A stretch of 64,000 bases of DNA from Theristus sp. LFF4_11 (GCA_030248135.1 JASANC010001197.1:27003-91002), one strand, 5' to 3'; positions 12,601 to 25,087 are shown, counted from the stretch's first letter. Notes: generated by a model from the sequence alone, not told the origin. Numbers and translations: made by a program.

Positions 12601-15600
12601 GAGTGAACAAAATGGAAGCATGTTGACCATGTGGAGGTCAGTCTCTTGCACGCTGATCACATGGCCTTCAGTGAGTTGCGCCAGTTTCCAGTAGAGCGTG
12701 TAGGCGTCAGAGCCTGCGGTCGGCGTCACCGGCGCACACGGCGAGCCGGCGGTGGGCGGAGTGATCAGGAAGTGAAGCTGCAACACGCAACACACTGTGC
12801 GCTGGATGGGTGCGTGCATCGCGCCAATACGTCGATAACACCAATCGATTGTGGATCGTGGTAGTATACGGTCTACTTTATCACATACAATGTATCCAAC
12901 TAGCTGATTGGTTGGCGATCACGTGCGCAGGCATTACTGTGGGGACGGAGTTTGGTTTGCACCGAATGCGTGCATCACCTGACCACTAACCAATCAGCTA
13001 GTTGGACATGTTGTAGAGTTAGACTGTACACTACCAGTATGACTGAATGAGCAAATCACAAAAGGAAACTTTTTTTGGAATGAACACCTGAACGTTTGCT
13101 TTGTAGGCCAGGTCTGCGACGTCGTACATCAGGTCAGCATCCATGGCGGCGCTGTCCGTGAAGATGAACAACGGGGAACGGGGCAGCAGCTTCGGTGGGG
13201 CGGACGGCAACGGAGGGCACAGCTGTGGGTTGCCGTAGCATCGGTTTGTTATTGCTGCTGTGATCGCCTGCGCAAGTGTCACTCATGGACAGTTCAGATT
13301 CAGACACTGCTGAGATAAAAGACAACAAGAATCCTACCATGATGACGCTGCCGTCTGCTTATTTTGGGAAAATCTTAATCGTCCCAAAATTATAATACCA
13401 AGGTCGTAGGATTCTTGATGGTACGACTATATTCTCAGTTGAATATTTAACAAAATTCCATGGATTTTTCTTTCATAAGATGGCAACAACAAGGCTGCAG
13501 CGAATTGCCGCACGTTGAATTGAGAAAAATTAAAATTGAGATCGTCCAAACGGTACTGATCGGTTTGCACCAAAGCGACGTCGAAATACGCATTTCAGAT
13601 CAAAGACATCAAGTACTTGCAACACTGGCTGCTGGCAGAAATTGGTGGACGAAAGTCTGATCGTTGCGAGGGCCGAGAGAAACGCATCCGACGTCAGGAA
13701 CTGCTGCGGCATCGCTTCGGAAACGTTCACTGGCTCTGAAAACTTTTAGATGCAGGTTCTCCACCACTGGATCAGGTTGACTTGAGTGCGCGTCCGCTAT
13801 ATTTGTGATTGACACTGCGGTACACACTAAAAAATGTCCGAATTCGTGCCCGCTAACATGTCTCGCCGTGTGTCCACTAGCAGACACGAGTTCAGCATGT
13901 GAAAGATCTCACTTCCGGGATCGCGTTGAGTGAACAGGAAATGCGTCAGTGAATAGTTGACATAGTAGTTAGGGTGATCGGCGTCCATCTGCTGCAGTGC
14001 TGTTTTCAATGCCGTGTACGCCTGGAAATAAAATTCAGTGCATCCGTGAACACTAGGAAAAAATAAAAATAGCATTGGTATAGAAAACAGACGCATGTAC
14101 CCGTCCAAGCTCAACGCCCATGCTGTTCGTTGACTGGAACACAACGCCGAACGAACGCTTAGCATCCTTGAAAGTGGTGCTGTTTGTTACACAGGAGGCT
14201 GCAAATGTTGACACATAAATGAATGTCAGTTTAAAAAAGCAAAAAAAAATGTGGTTTCAGCCACAAAACAGCTGACCGCTTTCGCAGTGCGCGCCAGAAA
14301 AGCCAGTCAAACACTGGCAAATCTCGGCCGTTTTGTTCCACGATCCAGCGTTTAGACAAATCGGGTATTGACAAATGTCGCCAGCAAACAGTGGCTGGCA
14401 TCGACACGTGTGCGTTGCTGGATCGTATGAGCCGCCGTTCTGGCAATGCAGCGCTGGCACTTGGTCATGCTCGCAATACCCGGTGAGCACGCGTTGGAAC
14501 TGGCTGCTGCCGACAAAGAAACCGGTTAGCTGAAACACATGTTGAAGCTGAAGAAATCAAAATTATTGCGAGTAAAGTTGATGATAATTCAGTGTCACAT
14601 GCATTTGTTTAGCCATTACAATCACCAGATTACAAGCAACATGGTCTTTTTGGTAAGCGGAGTCGACAGCAACCCAACCAAAACGTACAATGGCATGAAA
14701 AACGCCCTCTCCGGTGCAGGTGTACTGTCCAAAGAACCAATTGTAGTTGCAGTGTGCCCGGATTGCTCCTGTGGCGCTGTGCAGCGGTATGCCAGTGGAC
14801 GTCATCAGGCTCAACTGTGGCTCTGACGTCACGTAGCTGTGGTTGTTCACGTGCCCGACCAGGTAGAATGGAGTTCCTGGTTTTGAATTGGCGTTTCAGT
14901 TTATTCTTTGTCGCATATGAATTAAAGGATAAACGTAAACCTGCAATTCAGTGCGTGCTTTTGCTTGAATGACTTTAAGACGCTCATTAATAGTGCAACG
15001 GTACGACAGAGCCAATCAATGGCGGACTGAACAACACGATGAATCCAGTGAAACCAACCGAATTTCATGATGGTCGTCTCTGCGTCCAGTGCCTCCACGC
15101 GCGTGAATGCCAAATCCATATGCGTGTCGGACTGTGTGTAGACGCGCAGAGAGCACGCGGGCGCAGTGATCACCACGGTGCCCACTGTGATTGCGTATTG
15201 GCCGGGTGTTGATGCCTGGTACGTCAGCAGAAGCAAACGACCCACTTGCACCTGAGAAGTTGGCGTCAACACGACGCCCGTGGGACTCGTGACCGTCACC
15301 GCCAGTGTTGCTGCAGAGATACATTGTCCGTAGCCGTCATGGTCGACCAAGCACAATGAATCACACCCACTGTTTGCTCTCTTTTCCCACCTGAACTGGT
15401 CGCTGACACAGTGAATGTCGTCTCTTCAGGCGGACTGACGTAAAAGTGCGCTGTGAGTCCATTGCAGCTGTCTGCTTCGATTGTACTCACGAACGCAGCT
15501 TTGTATACGCTCACTAATAAATTGGCGACAGCCTAAAAAGCCTTGCAATGACGTTTTTGAAACCTTGAACATCGGAATAATAAAACACTGAACGCATGCT

Positions 15601-17085
15601 GACGACGTACGTCGATGTCTATAGTTAGCTAAAACACAAGTAGTCCTGATGTGATGTGCCATGTCGTATGCACGCGCACGTCAGTATGAACAGGTCTTAA
15701 AGCGCACAGTGCACTCACACTGCTCAAGTCCATCAGATTGGTGATGAAGTGATGGCCAAGCGAAAAGCGAGCGAGCTCGTCAAACACCAAACAGGTCGCG
15801 TTGTGCGGTTGCGTCGCGCAAAATCCGTTGTCGGATTCAAAGACATAAAACTGCAATGTGAACAAAACGTGCAAACTTGCAAACTTTCAGTGTTTTTAAT
15901 CGATACAACGTGTGTTGTCTGCAACACCAGTGCACACCTGAGTGCGGAAATTCGTGTGCAGGAATCGGATGCGCAACAGCTGTTTCGTGTCGTAGTCACT
16001 GGTGGGTGCGTCCGTGAACACGAGCACGTGCGAGCGCGTGTGCACGCCCAGCGAGTAGGCCGCCTCGATGGCGTGCAGCGTCGGCTGCTCCTGCTGCTCG
16101 CTCACTTGCGTCTCAATCGCGCCGACCGCGTCCAGAAACTCGGATGCGTGCGGCCAGAACCACTTCTGCGAGCGGATTCGCATGTCGCTGCCTGCAAACG
16201 AGAGATGGGAGTTATGAAACATTGGAAAAAATAGTCAGTGAGCACCTGTTCAGTTTTGATTGCAGACCAAGGTGGCACATGAATCCATTTACACCCAGAT
16301 TACACCCAATTCCAGAAAATTCAACCACAACAAAATAATTGAGCTGAAAATCACCATGCTGATTGTAGGTGGTCAAAATATACGAGTCAAAGTAATTTGG
16401 ATCCTGCAGCGCGAACGTATTCAGCACTTGTCGGAGCCCGTCTCGTATGGCTGGTATACGTGCAGCCATGGAACTGCGTGTCAGCACCACCACCACCAAC
16501 GTGCGGGACGCCACTTCGAAACCAGCCGTCGTGTTGGGAGCGCACGAGCCTGCAGACGCAAGATGGACACCATAAAACAGTTTGATCAACGTGCGCGTGT
16601 GCTTTGAAAGATTGAAAACTCTATTGAAATGACCGATTGAACTTCAGCGGCACTGACTGGTTTCATGAGCACCGATGCAGCCAACCAGTGAACTGCGAAC
16701 GCATGTTCTGTTTCACTAACGTGCAGCGCAGTGCATCCCCTCGAATCCGGGCGCACAGTCGCATCCGGCGACATACTGCAGTTTAGTGCCGGCGTCACTG
16801 CAGTTGTAGTACTCGCAGTAGCGGCCGGAGTAGTACGCGGGACAGTTGCAAATCGACGGCACACTTGGGTTGTCGCTGCCTTGGTTGATGCATTTGCCTG
16901 GGTTCCATTGCTCCGATGACTGCGCCGCTACACCGGAGTCAGATTTCGCTGTAAAGCGTGGCGTTGGTAAATTGTACTGGTCCGGTTCACGGATAATTTT
17001 TAACGAACATTTTTTACTCACATCTGACAGCTATTATCGACGGTGCCAGTGCTGCGAGTACAATCGCTGCTGTTACCGTGCGCAT
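4940..17085 (-). CDS. Secreted multi-domain VWA/EGF protein (possibly more than one gene)
   Basis: The 5' exon (17085-17022) encodes a signal peptide, MRTVTAAIVLAALAPSIIA. Joined exons follow: 16948-16721, 16549-16355, 16191-15938, 15850-15721, 15513-15391, 15310-15059, 14876-14689, 14529-14277, 14198-14101, then further exons down to a stop at 4940. The repeated order is EGF-like cysteine modules, a VWA domain, then a beta-rich domain. Five VWA starts are visible near 16500, 14150, 10700, 8670 and 6220. EGF modules lie at 16948-16721, 14529-14277, ~11050-10860 and ~6640-6460. This order resembles nematode secreted VWA/EGF proteins such as C. elegans IRG-7, an immune and pathogen-response protein; that match is from memory of architecture, not alignment. 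No second signal peptide was found, so one gene of about 1,900 residues is the simplest reading, but a split cannot be ruled out. Confidence 0.6.
5640..5710 (+). repeat. Short dispersed repeat (family E), copy 1
   Basis: A stretch containing GGTGTTTCATAAAATGGCAG recurs at about 7335-7385 (GGTGTTTCATAAGATGACAA) and 13445-13500 (TTTCATAAGATGGCAACAAC), all in introns of the VWA gene. The repeat ends are not clear. Confidence 0.4.
6707..6912 (+). mobile_element. Foldback element (family F)
   Basis: About 206 bp bounded by inverted ends: left GGCCCGTTCGTACTGACGT, right ACGTCAGTACGAACCGGCT. Internally it is CG-rich and holds several related pieces (CGCATACTACCGTTCATAC, CGTATACTACCGTCCATG). It lies in an intron of the VWA gene. 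No clear target-site duplication was found. Confidence 0.6.
6940..8900 (-). other. VWA module 4 of the long secreted gene
   Basis: VWA4 starts near 8690 with DLLFIIDSSESV, an intact DxSxS metal-binding motif. It continues at 8538-8340 (VRAGIIVYNDVV), 8250-8160 (RHSIVYVSDGRS) and 8085-7840 (EIISVGIPGV). No EGF unit is seen directly before it; a short Pro/Thr/Ser-containing linker lies at ~8870. Beta-rich segments follow at ~7820-7480 and ~7290-6950. Confidence 0.55.
9080..9160 (-). other. tRNA-like fragment
   Basis: On the minus strand the stretch TGGCCTGGTGGTAGCGCG followed by TTAGACTC looks like a tRNA D-arm and A box. I find no matching T-arm B box or closing acceptor stem, so it is a remnant or chance match rather than a working tRNA gene. 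Confidence 0.2.
9180..11060 (-). other. VWA/EGF module 3 of the long secreted gene
   Basis: EGF-like cysteines lie at ~11000-10860 (CDCQPLWEGLRC, then CNCPATYTGVHCEQ). VWA3 starts near 10750 with LAIVLQTTQSM (metal-site aspartate replaced by Q) and continues through ~10440 and ~9870-9740, where MDTVTHGYVFLFTDRDSA marks the late VWA strand. Segments at 9620-9480 and 9400-9200 form the following beta-rich domain. A small element with 23-bp direct repeats (10022-10271) sits in an intron. Confidence 0.5.
10022..10271 (+). mobile_element. Small element with 23-bp direct repeats
   Basis: AAACCGCAAACAGCGAACTTCAT begins at 10022 and recurs at 10249, both followed by (G/A)TATTG. The ~205 bp between have weakly inverted arms (ACACCGGGTCCC against GGGGACACCGCGG). 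It is intronic in the VWA gene and most likely a small non-autonomous element or a duplicated insertion. Confidence 0.45.
11560..14529 (-). other. VWA/EGF module 2 of the long secreted gene
   Basis: The exon 14529-14277 holds two to three EGF-like units (CQNGGSYDPATHTCRCQPLF, CLNAGSW...CQCLTGFSGAHC). VWA2 begins in 14198-14101 with FGVVFQSTNSM, again lacking the metal-site aspartate, and continues through pieces near 14020-13915, 13740-13615 and 13255-13075; the last contains LFIFTDSAAMDADLM. A beta-rich segment follows at ~12800-11580, including VVGDFTLFVISAAAVGPVTY. A MITE copy (12869-13026) lies in one of its introns. Confidence 0.55.
12869..13026 (+). mobile_element. Mariner-type MITE (family A), copy 2
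   Basis: Flanked by TA. Ends read CGGTCTACTTTATC on the left and GAGTTAGACTG on the right. The inner arms CCAACTAGCTGATTGGTTGG and their inverted partner match the other copies at 3404 and 40159. It lies within an intron of the VWA gene. Confidence 0.7.
14689..16948 (-). other. VWA/EGF module 1 of the long secreted gene
   Basis: The exon 16948-16721 holds two EGF-like units (CINQGS..., CNCPAYYSGRYCEYYNC, CDCAPGFEGMHC). VWA1 spans 16549-15721. Its first strand reads TLVVVVLTRSSM, where the metal-site DxSxS motif has lost its aspartate; a later strand reads SHVLVFTDAP. Exons 15513-15391, 15310-15059 and 14876-14689 encode a beta-rich region with paired cysteines. All junctions in this module keep frame. 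Confidence 0.65.
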
Positions 17086-17099
17086 TATTTTCTTTTTAT

Positions 17100-18409
17100 G
17101 ATTTTAAAACATTAAAAACTACAGTACGGCTTTAATTTCTTTACTGTTTGAACGATGAATGACCGAGGATCCAAAATTATATATTTGCGTTCGCGGTTTA
17201 TTATTTAAAGTTACAAAAAAATCCCACCCGTCGGTGAGAAGCTTGAAGAACACGTAATACAAAGGTGTCGATGTAAGAATGCAGCAGAACGCGGTTGACC
17301 TACTTATAAGTCATGTCTTTGTTAGCTAACACCATGCGGGGGCTAACTGTTGTTGTGACCATAAAAACGATAAAACGCTGATAACACACTGACCAATGGA
17401 CACTGTCTGATGATTGTTCTGAGAAGAGAACGCGAATTGTACATAGTCTCTTTTACATTTCTGTGTTCTTTCTTCGTTTTCGGTTTTACGTTCAATTTAT
17501 TAGCGTGGCGTGGCGTCACAATGCAAAGGCTCCTTGTTATTTTCAAAAAGAAAGGGCTTTAAGCAAACAAATATTATTTCAACCAAACCTCTCAAACATT
17601 TCAATGTGGTCTTTGCGGTTTGAAAACATGATTACCAGACAAGCGAAGAGGAACACGAACTCCACCATGCACTTAATTTTGCCTCACAGTTTTATCAGTG
17701 TTACCACGTGAGTGATGTTTATCTTCGTTTGACGTTTATTTCTGTCATTGACCATGCCTTAGTGCAATTCATGCTTGTTGATAACCGGATGTAGCTTAAA
17801 ACATAAAACTTGAATATCAAACAACACAAAGCACTTCAATTGAATGTAAATTACCACAAGCAGCGTCGTCTGGGTGAAACGAAAAGCAGTTTTTGTTTTG
17901 ACATCGTTCAACCAACGCGAATTGATCAACACCGTTTCCCTTCTGATCAGTCGCCTTTTGAATTTACGGACGCATCACTGCATTCACTACTCAGTACTTT
18001 TAAACCTCAAATTTACTCAAATGCCTTTTTTAATAACAGCACATCGCAAGGTCGAAACAGTCTCACGCAGCATGATGCCATGACCAGGCTCTCATTTTCA
18101 ATACTCACACACGCTGCAAAATATTCAACCAGTAAGAAATAGGGCGCAGGACGAACTCATCAGGTGTGGTCATAGCAACAAAGTGACTCCATGGTTTAAT
18201 TTCGCTCACGCGAGAGCATTTATGTATGTTTCAGTTTATCGATCAGAGTTATAAAAAGTACATATAGGTTGACTCTACCAGGCAGCCTAATTGTGGTTTC
18301 AGACAAAAAATATCGTTCAATTACACTGTTCAAAAAAAATTTACGCTATTTAATTTTTTGCTTTCAACGGTATCGGTTTTTCCTGTGGACTAAATTTTCA
18401 AATGGTGAA
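17100..18409. other. Divergent intergenic region
   Basis: This lies between the 5' end of the VWA gene (minus) and the channel gene (plus), so it should hold both promoters. It is AT-rich with only short frames of no protein-like character. No TATA box or other element can be called with confidence. Confidence 0.4.
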
Positions 18410-21250
18410 ATGGAAGCAAAAAACTCTTGGGCGATATTTGCAATGGCCGTCGTCTATGTTGGCTGGATGCCGAGCGCTTTTGGCATATTCGATTTGCTCG
18501 CCTGTAATGACAAGCACAAAATAAATGTCACCGGTACGTGCTAATTGGTTTCTGTGTAAAAACGATAAAAATTCTGTGAAAAAGATAAATTACGAAACTT
18601 GTTTCAAAGAACTCGCCTCCACGGCAACGCCGTACGCGTATGAATCGTGTCTGTTTTACGTGCTGCTGGCAAAATACCTGAACAGCCGGGACAGTAAAAA
18701 CACGGGCCTGAATCGGTTTTTCCATCGGTCATTCAAAACGACACCGCCCGTCGAAAAGACAGACCGCGACGGTGATGATGCCCGACTGAAATTGATTGTT
18801 GATCGGATCAACGTCGTTGCTGTGCAAGATGTCCGTTGGTTTGCGGTTTTCAAATTCAGAGCGATAATCTGGCACATGTAGACTGGCGGCTGCTGAAACT
18901 GAAAAGAACTGAATCAAAAAAAAACGGTAGTGATAAAGTACCGAAAAAAACTAATTTAAAATCCAAAATATTTCATTGCAGGACAGCGGTGACCCGAAAG
19001 ATCTGGAGATGAACTTAGAAATTGAATTGGTATGCGCGCGTCTGCCTATTTTTAGTTTTGGAAGCTGTTTTTCCAACTGGAAATAATTTAGGTCTGGACC
19101 GACGGACGATTCGTTTGGAATCCATCAGAATGGGAGGCAAGAAAATATATGCTCGTTCATTCGCAGAACGTCTGGGTGCCACGGATGACACCAGCAAAGT
19201 AAACACAAAACACGGACATTTTGCGTTTCAGTGATTTTAAAATGCGTGCCCGCTGATTTTTCCAGTGATGCTGGCTATAAGTCAGCTTGACTTTGCAAAA
19301 GCATGCCGACTGCAGCCGTGTTCTTTATGAGAAACAATTTGGTAACTTTTCCGTTTTTGTGCTAATTTTCAGACAGTCGTTCAAAATCAGCGCCATCCTG
19401 TCGTCACTGAACGTGACACACATTGGATTGTTCAGGCACAAAGTCGCATTCAGGTACACGCTTTTATGTGCTTTGATTGATCGGTTGCGTTTCATTGATT
19501 GATTTTGGTCACATGGGCTTGCGGCCATTTAGCGCGCTACTGACAACTGAACACGCGAGTAGGATAATGGTTTCATTTCTTTCTCAAGTGTTTTTGCAGG
19601 ACATCGCTGGATTGTGATCTCGACTACTCGCGTTATCCACGCGACAGCCATCAGTGTTGCACACAGTTCATCTCACATCACAACGACGCTGAACTGGCTG
19701 TCAGTAAGAATATTGACCTGCACACTCGGTTGACACCAGACAGCAACATGATGGACACCGTGTGGAAGATTGTGGTCAGTGCCATGCTGGGGCAACCGTT
19801 TGATTCGTTGTGACACGCTGCAACAATGATCATGTTGATTGCGCTACTGCAGTTTTTAATTTGACAGAAAACCGTTTCCGACTATTATCAATTTTTTAAG
19901 TTCTGCGACTGAATGTGTGTGCAGAAGTAGAAAGGAAACTAGTTTCAATCTTTATGTGGCAATTCAAAGTCGCCTAAGTGACTCTTCCCTATGTAGGAAA
20001 CTCGGATCCCTTTACCAATTTTGAATTCCCGCGCCCTGCATGAAACTGTTTTCCTGTCTATGCGCGCATTGAGTTGCAGGACCAAAATGAAAGATCATAC
20101 TTGCAGGACTCGCACACCAGCGCGCAGCATTCGTCTGTCTTTGACGTGCGCGGCGAGTTGCATTTTTGCATCAAAATCGCCCGAGTTTCCGGCACGCTGA
20201 AGATCGAGCTGATGCTGCCGGTGCTGCTCACGATCATGGTCGTCCTGTTGGCACCGTTGTTCGGCAATCTCAAGTTGCAGGTGACATCTTTGCAAGCTGA
20301 AATTGGAAATGATAAATGAATGCAATGCGTTTTGTGTGCTTCAGAGTCTGGTGAAGCTGTTCGCAGCGTTGCTGCAGCTGCTGTGTCTGGACATGCTGTC
20401 CCGCATCGCACCGCGCGAGACATTTGCAGCACACACGCCGAACATATGTTGGTTTTTGACTTTTTTGTTGGTTCTCACGGACAGATTTGTCGAGTGCAAA
20501 ACAAAAAAATTCTTTCAGACAAATTCTACGAGTTCAGCATGCTGATGACGATCTTCAGTCTGCTCGTCAGCGTGATGGCCGGTGCCTTCGCACGCATGCC
20601 ACACAAGGTGAACACAACAGCAAACTGAACACATCTGTTGAGCTGGGATGCGTGCTGCGCGCAAATGAGATCAAGTCTGGGTGGAGTGGAGACGAGTAGA
20701 AAGTCAGAATCGCCAGCTCATTGGACCATGAGACTATCATGAGGCCATTGGCAGGCAACTGCGCTTTCGTAGATTTCGACAGAATGAGTTTGTTTGTTCA
20801 CGTACTTCAAACTTGTGGACGTTTTTGTAATCGACTTTAGGCGCCCCCGTCTCACCAGACGTACTTGGCTGCGGTCATGATCAACAGTCGCCTGTGCTGC
20901 TCGGGAGAGGACGGACTCTCAGATCGGCCACGTCACTACCGTCAGCACATGTGCGTTGAGTTTGGTTGGAATTGAGACACTTGCACAAAAGTTTAATAAA
21001 AGTATGCTGAAAAAACTCTATGTCCTATAAACTCAAAAAGAACACATTGACGCTTTACAAAAATTTCAGAAACGCAAGCGAGCGCCCAGCGGGGTTGCCA
21101 ACGGTTGACACGGAGGCAGCGAGAGTGATGCCGCCAACCGGCGACTATTCAGAGGACTGGCTGGCGGTCTGTGCCGCTGCGAACAGTTTCGTCTCGTTTC
21201 TCATGTGGCCCGTGTATTGTCTCGCATTTCTCATAATGAATTTCGCCTGA
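18410..21250 (+). CDS. Divergent Cys-loop ligand-gated ion channel subunit
   Basis: Exon 1 (18410-18533) encodes a signal-peptide-like start (AIFAMAVVYVGWMPSAFG). Near 19092 comes VWTDGRFVWNPSEW, the nicotinic-type loop with WxD and WNP. NDAGYK near 19266 matches the family's loop around NNADGxY. The Cys-loop is at ~19610 with exactly 13 residues between the cysteines (CDLDYSRYPRDSHQC). TM1 lies in the exon starting at 20109 (LKIELMLPVLLTIMVVLLAP), TM2 at 20344 (SLVKLFAALLQLLCLDMLSR), TM3 at 20521 (FSMLMTIFSLLVSVMAGAFA), and TM4 at the end (FVSFLMWPVYCLAFLIMNFA, stop at 21250). These channels open on neurotransmitter binding at the cell surface. No vicinal Cys pair is seen, TM2 lacks the usual glutamate ring and the TM3-TM4 loop is short, so ligand and ion selectivity cannot be assigned. 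Some exon limits between 18840 and 19380 are unsettled. Confidence 0.72.
19895..20095 (+). repeat. Palindromic dispersed repeat family B, copy 2
   Basis: Left arm GCGACTGAATGTGTGTGCAG and right arm ending GCGCGCATTGAGTTGCAGG are inverted relatives over ~65 bp. It matches copy 1 closely and lies in an intron of the channel gene between the Cys-loop exon and the TM1 exon. Confidence 0.65.
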
Positions 21251-24200
21251 GCTTGCTTTCGTTCACATTCCGTGATGTGATGCAGTGAATTCCAATTATT
21301 GCAGTCGTTTTTATGGAAGAAAAAGCTTTTGATTTGTTTTGTGATGATTTACCAAAACACTTTGACGTTGGTGGTATCAGTTGCCTTAAAAGACTCACAC
21401 TTTTTTGCAGGTTTTACTTTCTGCACTGTGATACATTGTACTGTTGTTGTGTACAATTTAGCTGGTCATCTTTCTTGCCAGTCAGTGGTATATTTGTTGT
21501 TGAACTTATGAGCGATTCACAGTTTTTGATTAAAAAACCACAAACTGTGGAAAGCTGCGCGTTCTTTTAAAGTTATAAATTGACGGTTGGTGTTGCCGCA
21601 ACAAGTGGCGTGTGTTGTCAAATGATCGTTACCGTGTCTTATCTGTTTCCGTCAAAAGTCGAGTGCTCCCACATAAAAACAACAATCAATTTGCCACTGC
21701 ACCACATGTGCAGCAACAGACGCACAGACACGCGCACGATGCGGAAAACTGTCGCTTTCTCAGGTGTCAAGATAGAAAAAACACTGAAGTGTGCCACAAA
21801 CACGGCACCCTGGCGTCGCCATATCTATATCCTTATTTCCAAATGTCCTCCCGGCAGAGTCATAACAGAGGTGTTTAACTGCAAAATTAACGAGCACGCA
21901 CTTCCCTGCTGGCGCCCTTTGCATTTCTCACATTTTACTTTGCCGTCTTTAGCTTTCAAAAAAGTTGCCCCGGGCAATTTATCAGTTTGCAGTAGTCACA
22001 ACTTCTTCTTAAAAAATTGATGAGTAGCGACGAGATTTCAAAGCGTACATTTTGTGTTGATGATGCACACAACCGCACAGACAATGCGCTGATGGCACAC
22101 GCCACCACACCGATCATCAGTCAAGGCTGGTTCGTTTGATGGCCTGGCACCACCGAGCTCAGAGATGAAAGCAAAAGAAAACCGGTGTTTTTAAACTGCT
22201 GAGACGGGCATGCAAAATACAATGTACATCACACTTGCCTCTGGCCATGCTCTATGAAAATGAATATCTTGATGAACATTCAATCGGCTGGTTCCACCAG
22301 CGCATGCCAGATTCTGAATTATAAAAGAAAACGATAGCAAAATGGCAGGCCAACGTTGGATACGCAAATCGCCGAGCGACGTGGAAACGTGAGTGCAGTA
22401 GTTTTCAGAGCCCATTTTCGTTGCTAGTACAGTTCAATTTTCCCCTATTCGGACACGCGATATTCTGCTCAAATAGAAATGCACGCCCGCATGTACCGGG
22501 GTACTTTTCGACGTGGTTTCGCTGAAACGATATCGTTCATGTTATGTTTCGCCAAAATGAAAGCATGCAAGCGAGCCATATGAACGTGTGCATATTTGTC
22601 AGCTGATAAAAGCGAGAATTTGCAAAATGCAACACGGTGCGCGCGCCGCAGATTAGATCAGTGGTCACATAGGCTGAAACGTTTTGGCCCGCGAATCAGA
22701 GGCAAGCAACAGAGAAGCAGACTGACATCGTTCAGTTCTATCCTTTGCCCACCCGTCCCATTTCCGCTTTTTTCGTCGTCCATGTTCATTTTCTTACTTT
22801 GCGAATTTTGTGGCGTGTGCGTGTTTTATGTGTTTTTAAAAGAAAAAAAAACAGCAAATCTCTCACCGCGGAACGCTACAGTTTTTGCATAATTGTCACG
22901 GATCGTTCATCGCAAAGTTTTTTGTTCGCATAAAAACATCCTTTATGGTTGACCTGAAATGGCGTGGCTAAAATTTGGTTTCCTGGTTTTTACCATGACG
23001 CCCGATTTGCTGCACGCGAAGTTTGTGCTGAGCTTGCGTGCAATCCGCGCTGCGATGTTGATTGTATGTGGTTGGCGTTCATCAAACAAACATGAAAAAT
23101 AGCCAAAACGCTAAAATAAGCATTGCATGTGAGGCAGTTTTCACCAACCATCCTCCATTGGCTTTTTCAGCTTGTAGTTTTATTGCCAAGTGTACCAAAA
23201 GCAAATTAAATGTCGAATTCTCCTTTTTTGTTCCAGCGCGACCATGGCTTTGATTGTTTGATTGGACAGTTCATAGAATTCAACGTTGAAAATTCACCAT
23301 AAAGAAACTAGGAAAAATTAGAAAACGAAATTGGAAAGATTGTGGCGACTATCTACTGCTGCAAAATGGCAAACCTGACAAATCGCAAAGTGGCACACAC
23401 ACGGACAAAAGGTACAGTTGTTGAGCGTGGAAATCGTAAAAAGTGGTGACGATGTGTGCTGCTGTTTTGGTTCTTCACCTTAAATCAGTTCTTTCTGAAC
23501 TGTGGCTTTAAATATGGATAACTGAGCTCTGCCAAAATTCAGAAAGTTAAAAATAATCATGCGCTAACAAACCAGTATCGTGTTTTCGGACAGCAGAGGG
23601 TTCAATGCTGTCGATTTTGCTTATTTGTCGCAATTTATCACCATTTTGGTGGATTTGGCTTCGCTGGAAAACTTATCCAGCGCAAAACAAGAGAAGCGCA
23701 AGAACAAGACTGCAATTTTAGTGCCCTTGTTTTGCATGTCGGTGCGGTGTCACGCAAACGCAGTTTCGGGCACTGTGGGGAGGGGGGGGGGCATTCTTTT
23801 GAAGCCGATGTCTGCAAATAAATAAAAACAGACACTGCCAACAATCGCGCACAAACAAACAGTCTTCTTATCAATTTGCTCTTTTACGACTGAGTGCGTC
23901 CCGGATACTTTTTTCATGAGCCACGACTCCTTGCTTCTATCCGTGTCTTGCATGCGCGCAAACTTTTGCCAAACGGAGTGGGCGAGGGGTCACTTGAGCT
24001 CCTGGTTCAGCTTCGGGCAATGCCATAAATTAAATCTCCATGTTTTTCTCTTTGCGCGCCACGATTCAATTGAGTTCGTTTTTGTTTGCGCATCTTCAGC
24101 CACTGTGACGCGGCTATTTTTATTGAAATCACGGACATAATTCAACTCGAGAGACAGTGTGTCGTTGTAGCAGTTGTATTGGCATGGTACATGGACTTGC

Positions 24201-25087
24201 AGCTGATGTTGCCGCCAGTGTATCGCTACAAGGTATATTTGAACTTTTTTTGTGTCGGTTTTATCAGTAAAATTTGGTTGGTGTGATAAGGCAACCGTAG
24301 CCAGAAGACCACTTGGCAACATCTTTAATTGCCCAGAACACTTTTTGCTGACTGTTTCAGCAACAATTTAGTTACGCTTTTTTCAAGGGAACCATTTCCT
24401 TTAGTTTTTGATTAATACAAAAGTAAACAGCTGTGATACGGCAGCGACACGCGATGTGACACAAGTTTCTGCTAGCAAATTGAATTTATCAATCAAGCAC
24501 AGTATAATGTGTACCGTGTGTCGTCGTCAGTGTCACGCTGTATCGTAGTTTCAATTTATTTATTTGTGTTGCCCTCATTCATGTAGCAGCGCACATTGTA
24601 GTTTCAGCACAAATACACAAATTTGACGTGGATTTTCAAAATTCTCTTGCTCATTCAGTTTCACGTGCCTACCAAAGTTCAAAAGTATCAGTGTATACTT
24701 GCGCACTGTATACTTGGCTTCGATAAGTTATTATATTGCGCCGTTACAGATAAAATTTACAAAATGAAAGCAGCGGCTTACGCTTGATCATGGCCACTAA
24801 AGACAATGTTGCACTTGAATTACACGTAATGCGACAATGAGTGCCTCTGCTGTTAGACGAATTGCAGGGGCATATCAACAAGAAAGCTCAATTCCTAGAG
24901 CACCCGCGCCCTATTTATATCCACATTTTATTTCCCCTTGCTGATACATCCGTTGATATCATTTTTATCCTTTGGAGATTCTTCATTTGAGTACACACGG
25001 TTTGCCAGGATGGCTTATTCGATGAGATGACACGTAAACTACCCACTATAATGATCTCAAACTACATCACCAAGTAAAGGCGCATGC

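Noticed and set aside
24086..24286. Plus-strand frame with a hydrophobic run followed by LPPVYRYK and a GTATAT donor-like site
   Set aside because: A single isolated frame with no upstream or downstream exon and no recognisable family.
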